Shown: piece after piece, positions 1 through 12,176 of the stretch
How the letters are laid out: the number at the start of each line of letters is the position of its first letter
How positions within the stretch are numbered: the first letter of the stretch is position 1
Assembly: GCF_014836425.1 (NCBI RefSeq)
Contig: NZ_JACSQW010000016.1
Location: forward strand, 1-42,327
Direction: 5' to 3'
Origin: Limosilactobacillus avistercoris
GTDB lineage: Bacteria > Bacillota > Bacilli > Lactobacillales > Lactobacillaceae
DNA length: 42,327 bases
Position numbers and translations under genes: made by a program
Notes under the pieces: model-generated
Seen by the model: only the letters and a program-made list of their open reading frames with translations
Told to the model about the DNA's origin: nothing
Database searches by the model: none

Positions 1-364
1 CAATCACAAAGAAACAGCTGATGTTAATCAGGGCTTAGTTGATCTCTTAGGATCTATCCCTAAAGAATTTGTCCATTCATTGACTCCAGATCATGGGCGT
101 GAATTTCTTAGCCTAAATGATATTCGAGAACGTTTAGGAGTAGCTATTTATTGGCCAGATCCATATTCACCAGAGGAAAGAGGAACTAATGAAAATACTA
201 ATGGCCTAATTAGGGAATACTTTCCTAAAAGAACTGATATTGATGACTATACAGATAAGGACGTCAGTTTCTGCCAACATCAGCTGAACCGTCGTCCTCG
301 AAAAGTGTTAAATTATGAAACCCCATATGAAGTATTTTTTGAGAAACCGTTGCACTTGGTTTGA
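1..364 (+). CDS. IS30-family transposase, C-terminal part (cut by window start)
   Basis: The reading frame is open from base 2 and runs to a TGA at 362-364, so the gene starts before the window. The visible residues carry the last part of an IS30-type DDE integrase core: an Asp in the context TPDHGREF, and 30-40 residues later the Glu in a GTNENTNGLIREYFPK block, followed by the family's usual LNRRPRKVLNYETPYEVF ending. This enzyme cuts and joins the ends of its own insertion sequence. The first catalytic Asp lies outside the window, so intactness cannot be judged. It reads towards the convergent cell-shape operon. Confidence 0.93.
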   Translation, partial: NHKETADVNQGLVDLLGSIPKEFVHSLTPDHGREFLSLNDIRERLGVAIYWPDPYSPEERGTNENTNGLIREYFPKRTDIDDYTDKDVSFCQHQLNRRPRKVLNYETPYEVFFEKPLHLV

Positions 365-379
365 CAATTCGTCATAAAA

Positions 380-414
380 AAATACCCCCTACATTTTCGT
401 AGGAAGTATTTTTA
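380..414. terminator. Hairpin with T-tail at the end of the IS element
   Basis: The arms AAATAC-CCCCTAC and GTAGGAA-GTATTTTT face each other across a short ATTTTC loop. The stem is interrupted, but there is a T-run on the plus side. It would end transcription leaving the transposase gene. Confidence 0.5.
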
Positions 415-460
415 GTCAACCATACCAGTTGACAGATACCCAATTAAATTTTAAAAATTA

Positions 461-498
461 AAAAAGACGTGACTGAAACGCTCAGCTACGTCTTTTTA
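461..498. terminator. Bidirectional terminator between the IS and the cell-shape operon
   Basis: AAAAAGACGT (461-470) pairs with ACGTCTTTTT (488-497), with a loop of 17 bases. Both strands end in a T-run, so it can close the minus-strand mreB-rodA operon and also block transcription from the IS side. Confidence 0.75.
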
Positions 499-515
499 TA
501 ATTGACTTTCAATCT

Positions 516-815
516 CTATGCCTTTACTTCAACAATCCAGTTATCATTCTCATCACTCGAATCAAGGAGCTCTGGTTGGTCAATTGCCTTTTGGTTTACT
601 GTAACAATTTCACCATCGACTGGACTGTCAATATCAGTAACAGCCTTTTCAGCTTCAACCGCAACAAACTTACCACCATTAGTTAACTTCGTCCCAGTCG
701 CAGGAACATCAATAAAACTAATTTGGCCTAGATCATCACGTCCACTATCATTTAATCCAATCCGGACATTACCATTATCTTGTTTTTTTGTCCAAAAATA
801 ACTTTCAGCAGCCAT
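516..815 (-). CDS. GcvH-like lipoyl-domain protein
   Basis: Small protein of 99 residues (103 if a GTG at 827 is used) made almost entirely of a biotinyl/lipoyl-type fold. The lysine expected to carry lipoate is in the run VAVEAEKAVTDIDSPVDGE, about residue 57, followed by the Gly-containing beta turn typical of GcvH. Normal glycine cleavage H proteins are about 125-130 residues, so this is a short version. It follows rodA by a few bases and no other glycine-cleavage gene is near. I prefer the ATG at 815 because the GGGGTG run sits at a good distance from it; the GTG at 827 overlaps that run. Inferred role: lipoyl carrier or relay protein rather than part of a working glycine cleavage complex. 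Confidence 0.8.
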   Translation of the reverse strand: MAAESYFWTKKQDNGNVRIGLNDSGRDDLGQISFIDVPATGTKLTNGGKFVAVEAEKAVTDIDSPVDGEIVTVNQKAIDQPELLDSSDENDNWIVEVKA

Positions 816-832
816 TTTCCATGACACCCCAC

Positions 833-2029
833 TTATCTAAATTCCTTATTACTACTAAACATGTAAGAGTGATGGTGATATCTCATCGACATTACCATCC
901 CGATCCCAATTAAATTACCGATTAGTGAGGAACCACCGGCACTGATAAATGGTAACGGAATCCCAGTTAGTGGCAGTAATCCAATATTCATCCCAATATT
1001 TTCAAAAACGTGGAATAAAATCATCATAATAACACCAGTCGAAATATATGCATAGAATTCGTTCCTGGTATCAAACGTAACCCGGATCATCAGGTAGATT
1101 AACAAGAGGTAGAGGAGAATTAGCAGTGCACTTCCAATAAAGCCAAAGTTTTCACCAATAACAGAGAAAATCATATCAGATTCACGAACAGGTACATAAA
1201 CCTTGGAATTATTGAATCCGGTCCCGGTAATGCCCCCAGAACCGACAGCCTTAATACTTTGCCATAGTTGGTATCCCTGGTTACTAGTATCTTGTTCCGG
1301 ATGAAGCCAAGTATCAACCCGGTCAAACTGGTAAGCCTGAAAACCAACATGCTCTAAAATTGTCCGTCCAATCGAACTAGTAACCATTGCTAATGCCGAA
1401 CCACCAATTACAACCAGAGCAATAGCGGTTGGCGCAATGATTCGCCATGTAACACCCGAAACAAGAATCATCCCGCAGAAAATTGCAAAAAAGACAAGTC
1501 CTGTCCCAAAGTCATTTTGTAACTTTAATGAAATTAAAATTGGTAATAACCAGAGGAACATGGTCCCAATTAATCGCCAATCAGATCTAACGGTATGAAC
1601 ATTATACCGATTATTATGTGTTGTAATTACCCGTCCCATCATTAAAATATAGGCCGGTTTCATGATTTCCGATGGCTGAAACGTAAATGGACCAATTGCA
1701 AACCAACTTTTAGCCCCTGTATTAGTATAGTATGCACGACTATAGAACACTAGGATCGCAAACATCAAAAATATTCCAACCCAGTATGCTAGTGGTGCAA
1801 CCTTCCATAGTTGTTCAGAATCGAACTGCATAATTACAACAACTAGAATTATCCCAATAATATACCAAATTAACTGACTAACTACTTGTCGCATCACACT
1901 CGTTGAACCACCTGTATCATGGACGGCAGCAACATAAATTGATGCTAAGCCAATTAAAGCTAATAGCAAGACACAGAATATAATTCCCCAATCAATTCGG
2001 CTTTCATCATCACTTTGAGAACGTTGCAT
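833..2029 (-). CDS. rodA: RodA, SEDS-family peptidoglycan glycosyltransferase
   Basis: 398 residues with about ten membrane segments. Polymerises lipid II into glycan strands for side-wall growth, working with a class B penicillin-binding protein and MreB. Family signatures are visible: FQPSEIMKPAYI near residue 115, LQNDFGTGLVF near 170 (the acidic residue in this loop is the catalytic Asp of SEDS proteins), VPVRESDMIFSVIGENFG near 280, and IPLPFISAGGSS near 360. I call RodA rather than FtsW because it lies downstream of mreB in the same operon. SD AAAGGAG precedes the ATG. The downstream gcvH-like gene begins within about 20 bases. Confidence 0.93.
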   Translation of the reverse strand: MQRSQSDDESRIDWGIIFCVLLLALIGLASIYVAAVHDTGGSTSVMRQVVSQLIWYIIGIILVVVIMQFDSEQLWKVAPLAYWVGIFLMFAILVFYSRAYYTNTGAKSWFAIGPFTFQPSEIMKPAYILMMGRVITTHNNRYNVHTVRSDWRLIGTMFLWLLPILISLKLQNDFGTGLVFFAIFCGMILVSGVTWRIIAPTAIALVVIGGSALAMVTSSIGRTILEHVGFQAYQFDRVDTWLHPEQDTSNQGYQLWQSIKAVGSGGITGTGFNNSKVYVPVRESDMIFSVIGENFGFIGSALLILLYLLLIYLMIRVTFDTRNEFYAYISTGVIMMILFHVFENIGMNIGLLPLTGIPLPFISAGGSSLIGNLIGIGMVMSMRYHHHSYMFSSNKEFR

Positions 2030-2074
2030 TCTTTAACTCCTTTTTTGAGATTTGGGCAACGCTACTGTATCGCA

Positions 2075-2299
2075 TTATCCTTGGTGTAAATGATACTGCT
2101 GTAATACAACTTCAAGTCCCTCTTCTTGGGAGTGAACATAAAATTCACTTTCATCAGCAGTCAGGAGAGCCTTAAAACGATTACCATCTGCTAATACTTC
2201 ACCAATCAATCGTTTACCAATAAAAACTTGTTGAACTGGTTGATGACGACGTTCAATATCTTTTACATTAACTTCAATTTTTTTATCTTTTCTTGTCAC
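2075..2299 (-). CDS. DUF2969 family protein
   Basis: 74-residue charged protein without membrane segments or signal peptide (starts MTRKDKKIEVNVKDIERRH). It matches the small DUF2969 family found between yidD and rodA in lactobacilli; function unknown. The gene begins 13 bases after yidD ends and is followed by rodA after about 45 bases, so it is surely co-transcribed with the shape genes. The assignment rests on gene position and on family recall, not on a search. Confidence 0.75.
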   Translation of the reverse strand: MTRKDKKIEVNVKDIERRHQPVQQVFIGKRLIGEVLADGNRFKALLTADESEFYVHSQEEGLEVVLQQYHLHQG

Positions 2300-2312
2300 T
2301 TTTTCACCTTTA

Positions 2313-2552
2313 CTATTTCATAACTCGATGGAAAGTAAATTTTGTTGGAACTGGATCATAGCCACCACGAGTAAATGGTTGACACCGTAATAACCTCACA
2401 ATTCCAAGTAATATCCCCCTCATTCCAAATCGTTGAATTGCTTCCAACGTATATTCTGAACAAGAGGGATAATACCGACAAACTTTAAATGGTCGCCTTG
2501 CCGATATGTTTCGCTGATACCATCGAATCATTCGACTTGCGAACTTAACCAT
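2313..2552 (-). CDS. yidD: YidD, membrane protein insertion efficiency factor
   Basis: 79 residues with the complete family signature: RWYQRNIS near the start, [19 protein letters not shown] (three cysteines in the family, here C-R-Y-Y-P-S-C) and [17 protein letters not shown]. The family is a small amphipathic membrane-associated protein that assists YidC-dependent insertion. Its ATG overlaps the TAA of mreB by one base (TAATG), implying translational coupling. In many genomes yidD is next to rnpA-yidC; here it is embedded in the mreB operon, as is common in lactobacilli. Confidence 0.95.
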   Translation of the reverse strand: MVKFASRMIRWYQRNISARRPFKVCRYYPSCSEYTLEAIQRFGMRGILLGIVRLLRCQPFTRGGYDPVPTKFTFHRVMK

Positions 2553-3556
2553 TACTTCTTACTCTTTTTACCGTTATCGGTCTTTTGCATCCGTTCAAGC
2601 ATTTCACCAGCACCCTTAGCAACATTATCAAGCGGATCCTGAGAAACGACAACGGGAACCTTTAAATGATCGCTAAAGAGCTGATCGATTCCCTTAAGAA
2701 GAGAAGTCCCTCCCGTTAGCATGATACCACGATCAATAATGTCACTAGCCAACTCAGGTGGGATCGTTTCTAAGACGCCAACTGTTGCCTTAACAATTTG
2801 TTCAAGTGTCCCGTGAATTGCCTCTTCGATTTCGTTCTCATCAGTTGTGATTTGCTTTGGCATTCCAGTTGCAACATCACGACCACGGACATCCATCTTC
2901 TTTGGTTCGTCAACTGGTAAAGCAGTCCCAATTTCCATCTTGATTTGTTCAGCGGTATGTTCACCAATAATCAAGCCGTGATGGTCCTTAATATAAGCAG
3001 TAATATCATTATTCAACTTATCACCAGCCATTCGAATAGACTGACTAGCAACAATATCACCTAATGAAAGAATGGCAATATCACTAGTACCACCACCCAT
3101 ATCAATCACCATACTACCGCGTGGCTTAAAGATATCAAGGCCAGCACCGATTGCAGCAACCTTAGGCTCATATTCAAGGTAAACCTTACCCCCACCTGAT
3201 TGCTCAGCTGCTTGAATAATCGCTTTTCGTTCAATTTCAGTAATGTTTGTAGGGGCACAGATCATAATATCTGGTTTTGACATAAAGCCCTTAACGCTTA
3301 ATTTGCCGATAAAGTACGAAAGCATTTCTTGGGTAACATCGAAGTCGGAAATAACACCATTCTTCAATGGACGAATAGCCCGAATATTACTTGGCGTCCG
3401 TCCAACCATTCGATATGCTTCTGAACCAACAGCTAAAACTTTATTAGTTTGCGTATCAATCGCAACAACTGAAGGTTCGTTCAAGACGATCCCCTTGCCT
3501 TGAACATAAATTAGAACGTTTGCAGTTCCTAAATCGATTCCGATATCCTTTGCCAT
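2552..3556 (-). CDS. mreB: MreB, actin-like rod-shape protein
   Basis: 334 residues, usual family length. An ATPase that polymerises along the membrane and directs the elongation machinery. Visible are the phosphate-1 loop [15 protein letters not shown] at the N-terminus, the phosphate-2 block [17 protein letters not shown] near 150, [13 protein letters not shown] near 130, and the adenosine motif ITLTGG-like block [13 protein letters not shown] near 280. First gene of the minus-strand operon mreB-yidD-DUF2969-rodA-gcvH-like; SD GGAAGGAGAAA precedes the ATG. There is no mreC or mreD beside it, so this may be an MreB/Mbl-type second copy as found in other lactobacilli. Confidence 0.95.
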   Translation of the reverse strand: MAKDIGIDLGTANVLIYVQGKGIVLNEPSVVAIDTQTNKVLAVGSEAYRMVGRTPSNIRAIRPLKNGVISDFDVTQEMLSYFIGKLSVKGFMSKPDIMICAPTNITEIERKAIIQAAEQSGGGKVYLEYEPKVAAIGAGLDIFKPRGSMVIDMGGGTSDIAILSLGDIVASQSIRMAGDKLNNDITAYIKDHHGLIIGEHTAEQIKMEIGTALPVDEPKKMDVRGRDVATGMPKQITTDENEIEEAIHGTLEQIVKATVGVLETIPPELASDIIDRGIMLTGGTSLLKGIDQLFSDHLKVPVVVSQDPLDNVAKGAGEMLERMQKTDNGKKSKK

Positions 3557-3602
3557 TTATGTAATTTCTCCTTCCGGCCAAATCTTTATAATAACGTTGG
3601 TA

Positions 3603-3611
3603 ATTATACCA
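3603..3611 (-). promoter_or_regulatory. Extended -10 promoter of the mreB operon
   Basis: On the minus strand the gap upstream of mreB reads TGGTATAAT, that is a perfect -10 hexamer with the TGn extension. There is no good -35 box 17 bases upstream, consistent with an extended -10 promoter. The site lies about 50 bases before the mreB ATG. Confidence 0.6.
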
Positions 3612-3626
3612 CATAATTGAAAAATA

Positions 3627-4943
3627 CTAACCACGTTCAGTATGGTTGGCAGCTTCCTCCGTCTTTAATTGGATCTGGTCATCAATATTGATTCGGTCAA
3701 TTTGTGCACCGAGCTGGGCTAATTTTTGGTGAAGATGATAGTATCCTCGGTCAAGATATTTCAGATTTCGTACTTGAGTGATCCCTTGGGCAACTAATCC
3801 AGCGATTACCAAGGCAGCCCCAGCACGTAAATCGGTAGCAGCAACTTCTGCCCCACTAAATTTAGTCGGACCACTTAATACTGCAGTCGAGTTTTTGATT
3901 TGATAATCAGCATTCATCCGCCGTAATTCTTCAAGGTGCATAAATCGTTTTTCAAAGACAGTTTCATTCATTGTACTGGTCCCATTTGCTAATAATTGTA
4001 AAACAGTCATCTGTGGCTGTAAATCAGTTGGGAAGCCAGGATACGGTGCTGTCTGAACTGTTGATGGTAACAAAACTGAGGTACCAAGAACACGGATCCC
4101 GTCATCTTGGTTAATTACCGTCACTCCCATATCTTGTAACTTAGCAATTAGTGGTTCATTATACTTACTTTCTGTATTTTCAACAACCACATCACCATTA
4201 GTCGCAGCAGCAGCAATCATAAATGTCCCTGCTTCAATCCGGTCAGACATTACCCGATAATCACAACCATGGAGGAAATTAACTCCCTGAATACGAATAA
4301 CATCAGTTCCAGCGCCGTGAACTCGTGCTCCCATTTTATTTAAGGCATTTGCCAAATCAACAATTTCTGGCTCACGAGCACAATTTTCAATCGTCGTAAT
4401 TCCCTGGGCTAATGTTGCCGCCATCATAATGTTTTGCGTTGCGCCAACACTTGGGAAGTCGAGGTAAATATTTGTCCCAACTAGCCGATCTGCATGTGCT
4501 TCAATATAGCCATCATGTTGTTCAATCACTGCTCCAAGCTGGCGCAGTCCCTTAAGGTGGAGATCAATTGGTCGTGAACCAATCGCACAGCCACCAGGAA
4601 GTGCAATCTTTGCATAACCAGTTCTTGCTAATAATGGTCCCATTACCACCATTGACGCACGCATTTTACTTACATATTGAAAGGGTGCCTCTGAAGAAAG
4701 CTTTGAACTCGCATTCAAATCAATAGTATGATTTTTTTGATCAAATTGAACCCGAATATTTAAGAACTTTAATAATTCATTCATCATTAGGACATCTGAT
4801 AATACCGGAACATTCGTTAAATGAAAAGTTCCAGTAGAAGCAAGAATACCAGCTGCCTGAAGTGGTAGCACAGCATTCTTTGCTCCTTCAACGGCGACGC
4901 GTCCAAATAAACGATGACCACCCTTAATAATTATCTTTTCCAT
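3627..4943 (-). CDS. murA: UDP-N-acetylglucosamine 1-carboxyvinyltransferase (MurA)
   Basis: 438 residues. Catalyses the first committed step of peptidoglycan synthesis, transferring enolpyruvate from PEP to UDP-GlcNAc in the cytoplasm. The conserved Lys22-Asn23 pair is in VEGAKNAVLPL. The reactive cysteine, target of fosfomycin, is Cys119 in the loop LPGGCAIGSRPIDLHLKGL. The late block TDLQPQMTVLQLLANG and the DLRAGAALVIAGL block are also present. Low-GC Gram positives usually have two MurA copies; this is the one next to the ATPase operon (murAA-like position). Follows the DUF1146 gene by 18 bases. Confidence 0.95.
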   Translation of the reverse strand: MEKIIIKGGHRLFGRVAVEGAKNAVLPLQAAGILASTGTFHLTNVPVLSDVLMMNELLKFLNIRVQFDQKNHTIDLNASSKLSSEAPFQYVSKMRASMVVMGPLLARTGYAKIALPGGCAIGSRPIDLHLKGLRQLGAVIEQHDGYIEAHADRLVGTNIYLDFPSVGATQNIMMAATLAQGITTIENCAREPEIVDLANALNKMGARVHGAGTDVIRIQGVNFLHGCDYRVMSDRIEAGTFMIAAAATNGDVVVENTESKYNEPLIAKLQDMGVTVINQDDGIRVLGTSVLLPSTVQTAPYPGFPTDLQPQMTVLQLLANGTSTMNETVFEKRFMHLEELRRMNADYQIKNSTAVLSGPTKFSGAEVAATDLRAGAALVIAGLVAQGITQVRNLKYLDRGYYHLHQKLAQLGAQIDRINIDDQIQLKTEEAANHTERG

Positions 4944-4961
4944 AACTTACTCCTTATTAAA

Positions 4962-5186
4962 TCAACGCAATAAACCGGGTAGTTGGCTAACCGCATTAAT
5001 AAAACCAATAAAGAAACTGGCACATAAGTAACCAATTGCTGTAGAAAGTAAGACAATGGCTAACGGCAATGTTTTCGGTGGTTGACGGAAGAATCGTTCA
5101 AGCCGAAATCCCTGAATTGCGGTAAACGTTAACCAAATCATTCCGAGCTGGATAACTATTTCTACTAAAGCTTTTATTCCTGTCAT
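4962..5186 (-). CDS. DUF1146 (YwzB-like) two-helix membrane protein
   Basis: 74 residues from the ATG at 5186, with two membrane segments (about residues 8-26 and 39-60) and a basic loop between them. It matches the DUF1146 family, found in Bacillus and lactobacilli between atpC and murA; function unknown. The start is uncertain: the frame stays open to a TTG at 5216, and a GAAGGTG ribosome site would suit a GTG or TTG about 6-9 bases upstream of the ATG better than the ATG itself. Leads murA, 18 bases downstream. Confidence 0.8.
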   Translation of the reverse strand: MTGIKALVEIVIQLGMIWLTFTAIQGFRLERFFRQPPKTLPLAIVLLSTAIGYLCASFFIGFINAVSQLPGLLR

Positions 5187-5226
5187 TTGCACCAATTTCA
5201 CCTTCTTTAAAACCAACTACAATCTT

Positions 5227-5235
5227 ATCATACCA
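5227..5235 (-). promoter_or_regulatory. Possible extended -10 promoter for DUF1146-murA
   Basis: The minus strand reads TGGTATGAT about 40 bases before the DUF1146 start, which is a TGn-extended -10 with one change from consensus. It lies after the ATPase-operon terminator, so DUF1146-murA probably has its own transcript. Confidence 0.45.
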
Positions 5236-5292
5236 ACTAACGGGTGATCAGTCATCATTAATAACCTTTAGACTAAGTTAATAATCAAAAAA

Positions 5293-5330
5293 GGATATTT
5301 AATGAGGAAAAACTCATTAAATATCCTTTT
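5293..5330. terminator. Terminator of the ATP synthase operon
   Basis: Perfect 14-bp stem (5293-5306 with 5313-5326) and a six-base GAAAAA loop. T-runs follow on both strands: six T on the minus strand, where the atp operon ends, and TTTTT on the plus strand. Confidence 0.92.
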
Positions 5331-5347
5331 TACTTCGTTAAAAGCAG

Positions 5348-5776
5348 TTACTTATGTTTGAACTTAGAAACCTTCAGACGGTTAACAGCCCGCTTCAAAT
5401 GAACCTCAGCCCGAGCGAGATCATTTTGCTTATGAGCTTTCTTCGCCTTTTGAATTTCTTCCTTAGCGCGCTCTACCGCATGTTGAGCACGTTCAACATC
5501 AATCTTTTCAGGCATTTCAGCACTGTCCGCCGTAATTAAGGCTGTGTGACCATCAAATTGCATGATCCCACCGTTAACAGCGGCAATTTCATCAGTACCC
5601 TCATCATGCTTGATTCGTAACTGACTAATTAATAATGATGCTAATACAGGTACGTGATTAGCCATGATCCCCATTTGACCACCAGAAGTGTTCATAACAA
5701 TCATCGTGGCATTATCATTATCATAAACCGTACCATCTGGAGTGATAATGGTGACTTTAAACTTAGTATCAGCCAT
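5348..5776 (-). CDS. atpC: F1F0 ATP synthase epsilon subunit
   Basis: 142 residues. Part of the central stalk and regulator of ATP hydrolysis. The N-terminal beta sandwich (VTIITPDGTVYDNDN ... GQMGIMANHVPVLASL) and the C-terminal helical hairpin (ERAQHAVERAKEEIQKAKK) are both present, so it is full length. Last gene of atpBEFHAGDC; starts 11 bases after atpD and is followed by the strong terminator. SD GGAGGGATAATT precedes the ATG. Confidence 0.96.
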   Translation of the reverse strand: MADTKFKVTIITPDGTVYDNDNATMIVMNTSGGQMGIMANHVPVLASLLISQLRIKHDEGTDEIAAVNGGIMQFDGHTALITADSAEMPEKIDVERAQHAVERAKEEIQKAKKAHKQNDLARAEVHLKRAVNRLKVSKFKHK

Positions 5777-5787
5777 AATTATCCCTC

Positions 5788-7224
<1,437 letters not shown>

Positions 7225-7235
7225 TCAGTTAAATT

Positions 7236-8162
7236 TTATTCTTGTGCTGTCATACCACCGGTAATTTCAGTAATTTCAGTGGTAATCGCAGCTTGACGAG
7301 CACGGTTATATTGCAATTCCAATGATGAAATAATGTCATCAGCATTATCAGTTGCAGACCGCATAGCGTTTGCACTTGAAGAATGTTCTGATGTCTTTGC
7401 ATCAAGGATTGCCCCATATAATAGGCTTTCAGCATATTGTGAGACAAGACCTGCAATAATTTCCGTATCCGAAGGTTCAAATTCGTATTCAGCCGTAATT
7501 GGTGATTCATCCTTAGTGGATTCAGCAGAATTTTCCTCATCATCCATCAAGGATTCAGCCGTAATTGGTAATACATCATGAACCCGTACTCGGGATGTAA
7601 TTCGGTTGACGTAGTGGCTATATACCAGGTACATCTCATCAAATACAGCATCGTCGTACATCTGAACAGCAGTCTTTACAATTTGATGAACTTCACGGAA
7701 TGTTGGTACATCACTGATTCCTGAATATTGGTAAACAACGTTCATCCCACGCTTCTTGAAAAATTCAGTTCCTGTTTTACCAACCGTTAAGAATACCGTG
7801 TTTTCAGCGGTTAAATTCTTATCCTTCATCAATTGTAAAGTTTGCTTGATGATATTGTTATTGTAACTACCAACCAAGCCACGATCAGATGTAATAACTA
7901 AAATTCCAGTCTTTTTAACTGGACGCTTCTCAAACAACGCAGCATAAGCGTCATGACTGGCACTAGCTGCAGATGCGTTGTGAGATTTAACCAGATCGGA
8001 CAACATATTCTTAACCTTCTCAGCATATACTTCATATGTCTGAGTATGGTGTTGAATTTGATTCAATTTTGCAGTTGAAACCATTTGCATGGCAGAAGTA
8101 ATCTGGCGCGTGCTCTTAGTGGATTCAATCTTATGCTTAACAGCAGCAAGTGAAGCTGGCAC
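7236..8162 (-). CDS. atpG: F1F0 ATP synthase gamma subunit
   Basis: 308 residues. Rotor shaft of F1. N-terminal helix KHKIESTKSTRQITSAMQMVSTAKL and C-terminal helix ending QAAITTEITEITGG are both conserved. It is slightly longer than the 285-290 usual for the family because of an acidic, Ser/Glu-rich insert (about residues 205-225, MDDEENSAESTKDESP), as is common in lactobacilli. Lies between atpA (31-base gap) and atpD (23-base gap). Confidence 0.97.
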   Translation of the reverse strand: MPASLAAVKHKIESTKSTRQITSAMQMVSTAKLNQIQHHTQTYEVYAEKVKNMLSDLVKSHNASAASASHDAYAALFEKRPVKKTGILVITSDRGLVGSYNNNIIKQTLQLMKDKNLTAENTVFLTVGKTGTEFFKKRGMNVVYQYSGISDVPTFREVHQIVKTAVQMYDDAVFDEMYLVYSHYVNRITSRVRVHDVLPITAESLMDDEENSAESTKDESPITAEYEFEPSDTEIIAGLVSQYAESLLYGAILDAKTSEHSSSANAMRSATDNADDIISSLELQYNRARQAAITTEITEITGGMTAQE

Positions 8163-8193
8163 TAAATCTCACCGTCCTTTCGACTAGTCATTA

Positions 8194-10290
<2,097 letters not shown>

Positions 10291-10301
<11 letters not shown>

Positions 10302-10809
10302 GATCTACCAACCCTTCAATGTACGAATCAATCAATTCCTTTTGATCATCCGCATTCAATTCTTTATGGATGAGTTTGGAAGCAATCTCAATAGATAAGT
10401 TTGCAACGTCATCCTTTGCACCATTCAACGCGTCACGACGAGCTTGTTTAGCATCTTCTTGTGCGCGTTGCTTAAGTGCTTGAGCGTCATTTTGTGCAGT
10501 TTCAACAATTTGAGCCCGTTGAGCTTCACCAGACTTCTTAGCATTATTAATAATGTCAGCAGCTTCTTGGTGAGAATTCTGGAGTTCAGCTTGTCGTTTA
10601 GCAGCCATCTTTTCAGCGTTTTCACGTGATTTAGCAGCGTTATCAATATCACTAGCAATCTTATCTGCACGCTTCTTCATCATGTCTGTAACTGGCTTCC
10701 AAGCAAAATGCTTGATAAGTAGCATCAGAATAATGAAAGTAACGATGTAAAATACCAAATCACCAACGTATAAGCTATTAGATTCAGCTAAAACACTGTT
10801 CACAAACAT
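10291..10809 (-). CDS. atpF: F1F0 ATP synthase b subunit
   Basis: 172 residues. One N-terminal membrane segment (about 17-36) followed by a long Lys/Glu/Ala/Gln-rich helix that forms the dimeric peripheral stalk. Strong SD AAGGAGGTG before the ATG. Overlaps atpH. Confidence 0.96.
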
Positions 10810-10858
10810 CTATTGACACCTCCTTGTTCTGTGAAATAAAAATTATTAATCAAAATAA

Positions 10859-11814
<956 letters not shown>

Positions 11815-12134
11815 TCATATTTCACCTCTTTCCTTAATAACAATAATTTGGCTGTAAATTGGATGAACGTCGTATACCATACGAACTAGCCCAATATACG
11901 AATATTAATATATCATCATTTGAGGGAACATTCAAAAAAATTTCTAATTTTTTAGGGGAACAAAACGCCAAGGAAGCCCTATTTTAGTAGCATTTTGCTC
12001 ATTTGACTCATTTTCAAGCGTGTCTTTTTAATCATTTTTTCACATACACAAATGGAAAGCTTGACCAATTTATTGAAATGCTGATTCATCCATTTCAACT
12101 GTTGGTCCGCCTTAGTGTTGCTTATCTTTAAAAT
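11815..12134 (-). promoter_or_regulatory. Leader and promoter region of the ATP synthase operon
   Basis: About 320 bases without a gene. A good minus-strand promoter is visible: -35 TTGAAT at 11930-11935, a 17-base spacer, -10 TATATT at 11907-11912. This leaves a leader of about 85 bases before atpB. Upstream of it the sequence is A/T-rich with no ORF, no atpI remnant and no clear operator. I see nothing in 11940-12134 beyond the flanking terminator. Confidence 0.6.
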
Positions 12135-12175
12135 AGTAGAGAGGCTGGATTAATCACCAGTCTCTCTACTCACTT
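12135..12175. terminator. Terminator after the uracil permease gene
   Basis: A 14-bp stem (12135-12148 with 12157-12170, one G-U pair) and an 8-base loop begin right after the permease stop codon. The plus side is followed by TTTTT and the minus side by ATTTTAAAG, so it may work in both directions. Confidence 0.85.
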
Positions 12176-12176
12176 T

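Larger units (their letters stand above)
1..420 (+). mobile_element. Right-hand end of an IS30-family insertion sequence
   Basis: The transposase frame closes at 364. The bases just after it (TTGACAATTCGTC, 361-373) resemble the inverted-repeat end expected within a few tens of bases of an IS30 transposase stop. The left end is outside the window, so the repeat pair and target duplication cannot be compared and the exact boundary is a guess. A hairpin with T-rich flank (about 380-413) lies just beyond and could stop transcription out of the element. Confidence 0.6.

Noticed and set aside
502-801. Plus-strand open frame of 99 residues over the gcvH-like gene
   Set aside because: Shadow of the lipoyl-domain gene; the minus-strand product has a clear motif and a conserved context.
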